From NCBI RefSeq assembly GCF_002218085.1, contig NZ_BDUC01000006.1, positions 186,001 through 250,000 on the forward strand: 64,000 nucleotides of DNA, given 5' to 3'. The stretch is from Tolypothrix sp. NIES-4075 (GTDB taxonomy: Bacteria; Cyanobacteriota; Cyanobacteriia; Cyanobacteriales; Nostocaceae). The translations under genes and the position numbers were made by a program. Positions 60,039 to 64,000 of the stretch are shown here, piece by piece. Within the stretch, counting starts at the first letter, position 1. Each line of letters begins with the position of its first letter. The notes beneath the pieces were generated by a model. That model searched no databases, was not told the DNA's origin, and saw nothing but the letters and a program-made list of their open reading frames with translations.

Positions 60039-60404
60039 TTACCCTAACGTCAGCACTCCAGCTGGTAAATCTGCTACCAATCGCTTTGTCTGCAACCAAC
60101 GTACACCCAAGAGGATATCTTGCAGTTCATCTCCTCCCAATGCTGGAATTGCAAATTCTTCTTCATCTAAAAACACGCTTCCTTGATAAAGATTAAATTG
60201 TACTTCTCCTCTTGCGGTTCGCATTTCTTCTTGCTGACTTTCTTTCAGCCATCCCAAACTAAAAGCATCTTGATTATCAATTGCCAGCCAACCAGTAAAT
60301 CCTGTATCTAGAAGCGCCTGGACTGGAATTATATCACCATCAGCAGAAATTAAATTAATTTCAAAAATTAACTCACCCTGGCTATTAAATTCTCCATAAA
60401 TCAT
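60039..60404 (-). CDS. Retropepsin-like aspartyl protease family protein
   Basis: A 121-residue protein of clan AA: the catalytic motif is ALLDTGFTGWLAI near residue 30 and the second hydrophobic-Gly motif DILLGVRWLQTKRL near residue 100. As a single-lobe protein it must dimerise to be active. Its start overlaps the end of the upstream gene by 4 bases (ATGA), so translation is coupled. Substrate unknown. Confidence 0.8.
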   Translation of the reverse strand: MIYGEFNSQGELIFEINLISADGDIIPVQALLDTGFTGWLAIDNQDAFSLGWLKESQQEEMRTARGEVQFNLYQGSVFLDEEEFAIPALGGDELQDILLGVRWLQTKRLVADLPAGVLTLG

Positions 60405-60715
60405 ATTTTGCCACAGGCTCCAGTCTCATTGATTCGCATCATGAGACGCATAGTATCACCAAATTGCTCACGAGCTTTCTGTCTGGCAACATTTTCATCT
60501 GGTTCAATAAAATAATCTCCGCTTTCTGGCTCAATAACTATAAACCAGTTGTAGTGGTCTTCGATCAATTCTGGTTTAACTTTGTCAAAAATCATCCGAC
60601 AACGCTGAGAAAATAATTCATCTTCAGTTATCCGTCGTGCTTTCTCTTCCGGTGAGAGTTGGTTTTCTGGAAATACTCGTCCTCGACGCGGGGTGCGATT
60701 AGAAGATAGTGTCAT
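60401..60715 (-). CDS. Hypothetical protein coupled to the retropepsin-like gene
   Basis: A 104-residue charged protein (RRGRVFPENQLSPEEKARRI, DHYNWFIVIEPESGDYFIEP, RQKAREQFGDTMRLMMRINE). No cysteine-based or membrane feature. This gene pair, a small charged protein followed by a one-lobe retropepsin, recurs in cyanobacterial genomes and has the size and overlap of a toxin-antitoxin-like module, but no function is known. Confidence 0.7.
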   Translation of the reverse strand: MTLSSNRTPRRGRVFPENQLSPEEKARRITEDELFSQRCRMIFDKVKPELIEDHYNWFIVIEPESGDYFIEPDENVARQKAREQFGDTMRLMMRINETGACGKI

Positions 60716-60784
60716 ATTTTTTACTCGCTTTCACAAAGAAGTAATTTGCTTATGAATTGATTTTATCTAAGACGAGTGCATGAA

Positions 60785-60828
60785 AAAAAGCGATCGCCTG
60801 AGAACATTTCCCCAAGCGATCGCTTTTT
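60785..60828 (-). terminator. Terminator built from two HIP1 sites
   Basis: AAAAAGCGATCGC (60785-60797) pairs with GCGATCGCTTTTT (60816-60828) across an 18-base loop. On the minus strand the stem is followed by a T-run, so it can terminate the DUF3386 transcript. Confidence 0.65.
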
Positions 60829-60843
60829 AATTACTGACAAAAA

Positions 60844-61500
60844 TTAACCTGCAACAGGTTCTAACAACTTGATATTCGAGAAGATAAATTCTTGAGTTGA
60901 AACTTGTCCTTCTGTTTCGGTGCGAATTTCGCGACGATTGAGGATAAAATACTTACCAACCTTTTCATACTCGTCTGTAAATTCGCTTCTACCACCTCTT
61001 TGTTCCCCTGTTTTCGGGTCGTGGTATACAGAGTCATAAGTGTGGGATAAATAGCCCTCACCAGTATCGTGACTGCTGAAAGTATTAATGGTGACAAAAG
61101 TACCATGAATTAGACGGTGAACGTAGCACACTTCATTATTGCGGACTTTGTATCCATCGCCTTCAGACTTACCACCGACCAAAATCTCGACTGCACCAGT
61201 TTCGTCAGTTTTACCATAGCTGAACGTATTGGTGCTGTGGGTTTGTTCAAAGCTGCGACGGACGCGATGAATTGCTATTTCCCAAGCTTGACCGTGAATA
61301 ATTTTCTGTGCTTGCTCATCTTCGACATCAAACACTTCTGCCTTGAGATCGGCGTTAACGCGAATTTTACCAGTAATTACCTTATCATCCTCCTTAAAGG
61401 TGATATCTGCGGTGTAACCGGGAAAATTTTGATCCCAAGTATAGCGGTTTTCATAAGCAGCCTGGAAAAGTTCTTGGGCAGAAATTTGTGTAACAGTCAT
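60844..61500 (-). CDS. DUF3386 family protein
   Basis: A 218-residue protein of the cyanobacterial DUF3386 family: SAQELFQAAYENRYTWDQNF, GYTADITFKEDDKVITGKIR, FSSHDTGEGYLSHTYDSVYH and RREIRTETEGQVSTQEFIFS. Soluble, beta-rich, function unknown. HIP1-based terminator just downstream. Confidence 0.85.
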   Translation of the reverse strand: MTVTQISAQELFQAAYENRYTWDQNFPGYTADITFKEDDKVITGKIRVNADLKAEVFDVEDEQAQKIIHGQAWEIAIHRVRRSFEQTHSTNTFSYGKTDETGAVEILVGGKSEGDGYKVRNNEVCYVHRLIHGTFVTINTFSSHDTGEGYLSHTYDSVYHDPKTGEQRGGRSEFTDEYEKVGKYFILNRREIRTETEGQVSTQEFIFSNIKLLEPVAG

Positions 61501-61601
61501 TTAGTTTCCTATCGCTACTAGTTATCTTAACGTTTTACATGCGCTGGTATTAGCATAGAAGTAATTATGGAGCCTTGCCTAGTCCCCAACTGGGTACACT
61601 T

Positions 61602-62267
61602 ATGCCTAATTCACTTCATAGCGTATTTCATGCGATCGCCAGCGCCCAAAACGAGCAAGAACTTAAGCTTGCTGTCATGGACACAGTTGGCAAACATTTT
61701 GGTGTGCAACGTTGGGGTATTCATCTGCTTGATGACCACACATCAAAGGATGGTATTCAAGATATCCCGGATGTGTGTATAGAAAGCAACCCTATCGGTC
61801 AATACGTCGTTGAGCGTCATGCACCCACACACGAACAATTAATATTATCCCCAACAAGCTGGAAGCAACTTTGCCCGCGTCAAGACCACGAACACGTCAT
61901 GACCGGTCCAATTATTTGCGATGGTCGTCTGATTGGAACCTTGAACCTTGCCCGTTTTAGCGGAAATCCTGCCTTTGATGCCAACGATTTAGCCGACCTT
62001 AGCGCCTTGTGCTTGCATTTGTCAGCAAAACTTGCAACTTTACGCACTAAATCAGTAACATTTAATTCTCAGTTAGCAAGTAAGCTGACACCGCGAGAAT
62101 TAGAAATAGCTGAATTAGTGGCGCAGGGTTTAACTAATGCGGAAATTGGCGCAAAACTTTGGATTAGCCAAAATTCAGTTAAGCAAGCTTTGAAGCGGAT
62201 GTTTCGCAAGCTGGAAGTTTCAGCACGAGCGGAGATGGTAGCGAAATTACAGGAGGTGCTAAATTGA
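61602..62267 (+). CDS. GAF-LuxR family transcriptional regulator
   Basis: A 221-residue regulator: a GAF-like sensor (HFGVQRWGIHLLDDH, GQYVVERHAPTHEQLILSPT, ICDGRLIGTLNLARFSG) and a C-terminal LuxR helix-turn-helix (LTPRELEIAELVAQGLTNAE, IGAKLWISQNSVKQALKRMF). The family resembles regulators of specialised metabolism. The start at 61602 is the first ATG with the conserved beginning; a TTG nine codons earlier is possible. A broken paralogue lies 700 bases downstream. Confidence 0.85.
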   Translation: MPNSLHSVFHAIASAQNEQELKLAVMDTVGKHFGVQRWGIHLLDDHTSKDGIQDIPDVCIESNPIGQYVVERHAPTHEQLILSPTSWKQLCPRQDHEHVMTGPIICDGRLIGTLNLARFSGNPAFDANDLADLSALCLHLSAKLATLRTKSVTFNSQLASKLTPRELEIAELVAQGLTNAEIGAKLWISQNSVKQALKRMFRKLEVSARAEMVAKLQEVLN

Positions 62268-62301
62268 TAAGCCTAGAATTATGTTTATACAGAGCATAAT
62301 T

Positions 62302-62590
62302 CTAGGGATGGGGGGTAATTGCTAAAATTGTTATTACTTCTTGGTCTGGACCGTAGTACCAAAAAACCCTAAAAGCAGCAGGCGTTTTGTTCTCAACATA
62401 AGCCTCAAATACCTCCTCCCCACCGGAACCCGATCATAGCATCATATTTGTGAGTTTGGAGACTGGGATGGCGTAGATTAGTTTCCATTAATGCCATCTT
62501 TATCACCTTGCGGTACTTTTTAGGCTCTGTTTGTTCAAGATTAGCTAAAGTATCTTTTGCTTGAGTAGAGAATTGGAGTCTAAATTGCAT
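62302..62590 (-). pseudogene. RelE/ParE-like toxin, frameshifted
   Basis: The first frame reads MQFRLQFSTQAKDTLANLEQ through HKYDAMIG; after a +1 shift near 62425 the other frame continues EEVFEAYVENKTPAAFRVFW and YYGPDQEVITILAITPHP to a stop at 62302. Together these are the two halves of a RelE-type toxin of about 95 residues. As written the first frame ends early after GFRWGGGI, so the toxin is probably inactive. Start overlaps the antitoxin stop (TAATG). Confidence 0.8.
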
Positions 62591-62775
62591 TAATCTTCGA
62601 TGTCAACGTCTGCATATTCAGCAAAAGAACCTAAATCATGTACTTCTCCTTCTTCGGCTTGTTGAATTCCTCGCTGTACAGCAGCTAGTGCTTCTGGATT
62701 TTGCCATAACCACTGCTGTTGTTCGTGAATGTCTATTGGGTCTAATAGAATTTGTCCAGCGTCATTGACCATCAC
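62590..62775 (-). CDS. Antitoxin of the RelE-like pair
   Basis: A 61-residue acidic protein (LLDPIDIHEQQQWLWQNPEA, VQRGIQQAEEGEVHDLGSFA) of the kind encoded before RelE/ParE toxins. It overlaps the toxin start codon, so the pair is translationally coupled. Family not named with certainty. Confidence 0.7.
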   Translation of the reverse strand: MMVNDAGQILLDPIDIHEQQQWLWQNPEALAAVQRGIQQAEEGEVHDLGSFAEYADVDIED

Positions 62776-62942
62776 TCGGTAAAATGAGTGTTTTAGCGTT
62801 TTCTCCTAGTATTATGCCACCTTGCGTGTCTGTAGAAACCGCCTCTTTAATGAGGCGGAAGTTTTCATTAGTGAGCATCAAGTTTTTCCCTTTGAATATC
62901 TTTTTTAAACTATAGCAATACTCACAAATGGCGATCGCTTAA

Positions 62943-63344
62943 CAAGCTTGCGCGATCGCCCTTGCCCGTGATGAGCGAGAATTAAGACACCGATTTCTGG
63001 ATGGAATTAGTGATAATTTTGACGTGCAGCGCTGGGGTATTTATTTACTCGAGGAGCATGAAAATCTTGCTAGTGTCGATGTTCAGGCACTTACAAGTAA
63101 TAAAATATCATCCCGGCATAACAAGCGATGCCCCTATCCGCAACCAATTATTTCAATACACGGCTGGATATTTTATTTTTTGGATCTCCCTTACGGCGTA
63201 AAAGATGTATTTGTGGTAGGTCGGGCAGTTGCTCCAGTGATGCATTATGTACTTGAACGCCATGCATCAGCACATGAAGAATTAGTATTACCTCCTGGGG
63301 GTTGGAAGCAATGCGAACTGTATAAAAATTGTTGTTCTAAGTAG
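62943..63344 (+). pseudogene. Remnant of a GAF-LuxR paralogue
   Basis: The frame open from 62943 reads IALARDERELRHRFLDGISD, NFDVQRWGIYLLEEHENLAS and MHYVLERHASAHEELVLPPG, GWKQ, matching the GAF part of the regulator at 61602 (SAQNEQELKLAVMDTVGKHF, VQRWGIHLLDDH, VVERHAPTHEQLILSP). There is no start upstream, the middle is altered, and the DNA-binding domain is missing. Confidence 0.7.
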
Positions 63345-64000
63345 AAAACTCCAACTGATTTGCAGTGCCATCATCGAAAAAGCTCTGTTCACCAACACCT
63401 ATTAGTTCCACAATAATTTCACGCATTGCAGGTGAAAACTCACCTTCTCTTGCTTTAATCTCAACAATGGTTTGTTGCCCTTTAGAATAAACATGGTAAG
63501 TTGTTGTGCAAAAGGCTCCTGTTTTGTACTCAAAAGTATGACCGTCATCCTCATAAAGGGTAAACTCGCCTATACCCTTCGAGATCCGAAGCCTCATCTG
63601 GTCTATAGGACGTTCATCTACATGTTGCATTACTGGTGCCATCGGAATAATCGAGCCAGCACGGACATATAATGGCATTCGTTCAAGTGGGGCGTGTGCC
63701 AGAATGTGAGTTGGTCCTGTAAAAGTTTCGCCACTCCACCAGTCGTACCAGCAACCTTCAGGCAAGTACACGGCACGGTGTTCAACACCTGGACGGTAAA
63801 TTGGTGCTGCGAGTAATGATGAGCCAAGCATTACTTGGTCAGCAAGAGTAAAAGTCTTTGGGTCATTGGGGAAATGATAAAGCAGGGGACGAAGAATTGG
63901 TGCGCCAGTGGTTGCGGCTTCCCAGAAAAGAGTATAAATATAGGGCAGCAGTTGGTAACGGAGTTCGATGTACTCGCGGCATATCTTTTCGACGCGATCG
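63337..64000 (-). CDS. Glycoside hydrolase family 31, C-terminal part
   Basis: The last 220 or so residues of an alpha-glucosidase/alpha-xylosidase-like enzyme; the catalytic centre lies beyond the window. Seen here are EYIELRYQLLPYIYTLFWEA, GAPILRPLLYHFPNDPKTFT, DQVMLGSSLLAAPIYRPGVE and the distal beta-domain VYLPEGCWYDWWSGETFTGP, PLYVRAGSIIPM, FTLYEDDGHTFEYK, all standard for GH31. The frame runs off the right edge. Confidence 0.9.
   Translation of the reverse strand, partial: DRVEKICREYIELRYQLLPYIYTLFWEAATTGAPILRPLLYHFPNDPKTFTLADQVMLGSSLLAAPIYRPGVEHRAVYLPEGCWYDWWSGETFTGPTHILAHAPLERMPLYVRAGSIIPMAPVMQHVDERPIDQMRLRISKGIGEFTLYEDDGHTFEYKTGAFCTTTYHVYSKGQQTIVEIKAREGEFSPAMREIIVELIGVGEQSFFDDGTANQLEFST

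Noticed and set aside
1..64000. tRNA, rRNA, tmRNA or RNase P genes
   Set aside because: No T-loop, acceptor or conserved rRNA core sequences were recognised on either strand; a covariance-model scan would be the decisive test.

Overview
The window comes from a cyanobacterium, probably a filamentous one with a large, repeat-rich genome. Evidence: the HIP1 octamer GCGATCGC occurs throughout, intergenic spaces are filled with short tandemly repeated repetitive (STRR-like) sequence, the CRISPR repeats are of the cyanobacterial ...TCCCTATTAGGGATTGAAAC type, and the gene content (cyanobacterial sulfate-permease cluster with CysR, DUF3386, squalene-hopene cyclase, phytochrome-free ethylene-sensor kinase, TpsA-like exoproteins) is typical of that phylum. 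No rRNA or tRNA gene was recognised.

Layout. 1-10.8 kb is a sulfur-assimilation island: cysT-cysW, three genes carrying four NIL domains, a methyltransferase, cysR (Crp type), cysA, cysE and an Rrf2-type regulator. A 20-nt motif ending in ACCGTAGTAT recurs in front of the two-NIL gene, between cysR and cysA, twice between cysE and the Rrf2 gene, and once more at 37.7 kb in front of an unknown membrane protein; it looks like a shared operator. In the same island an IS982 element (2845-3911) has split an ethylene-receptor histidine kinase; deleting it with one copy of the 5-bp target duplication restores a full reading frame of 484 codons.

11-20.4 kb is a transporter field: four CadD-family proteins (one frameshifted), two TSUP permeases, a DUF1634 partner, a PAP2 phosphatase and a secreted unknown, with a relic of a tnpB transposon. 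20.5-37.3 kb is a complete type I-D CRISPR-Cas system: a divergent WYL regulator, cas3, two unexpected inserted genes (a small winged-helix-like protein and a PDDEXK nuclease of the DUF1016/YhcG family), cas10d, csc2, csc1, cas6, cas4, cas1, cas2, a leader with inverted repeats and an array of 49 full repeats whose sequence switches at one base after repeat 33. Isolated repeats of two other CRISPR families lie beside the regulator and after cas3.

37.7-64 kb is mixed: an IS630 element with a frameshifted transposase, a prohibitin-like protein, a hopanoid pair (shc and hpnB) in which hpnB has absorbed repeats and left two copies of its tail downstream, glpK, a StyA-like flavin monooxygenase, a 13 x 21-bp minisatellite, a TpsA-like exoprotein, several small unknowns, a hydrolase, a J-domain protein, a dienelactone hydrolase, a photolyase/cryptochrome, an SDR-CIA30 protein, a second 21-bp minisatellite, a retropepsin-like pair, DUF3386, a GAF-LuxR regulator plus a broken paralogue, a broken RelE-like toxin with its antitoxin, and the C-terminal part of a family 31 glycoside hydrolase running off the end.

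The strongest observations are the IS-split ethylene receptor, the shared sulfur motif, the nuclease and winged-helix genes inside the I-D operon with the palindrome at the cas3 start, and the 21-bp minisatellites made of covarying palindromes.
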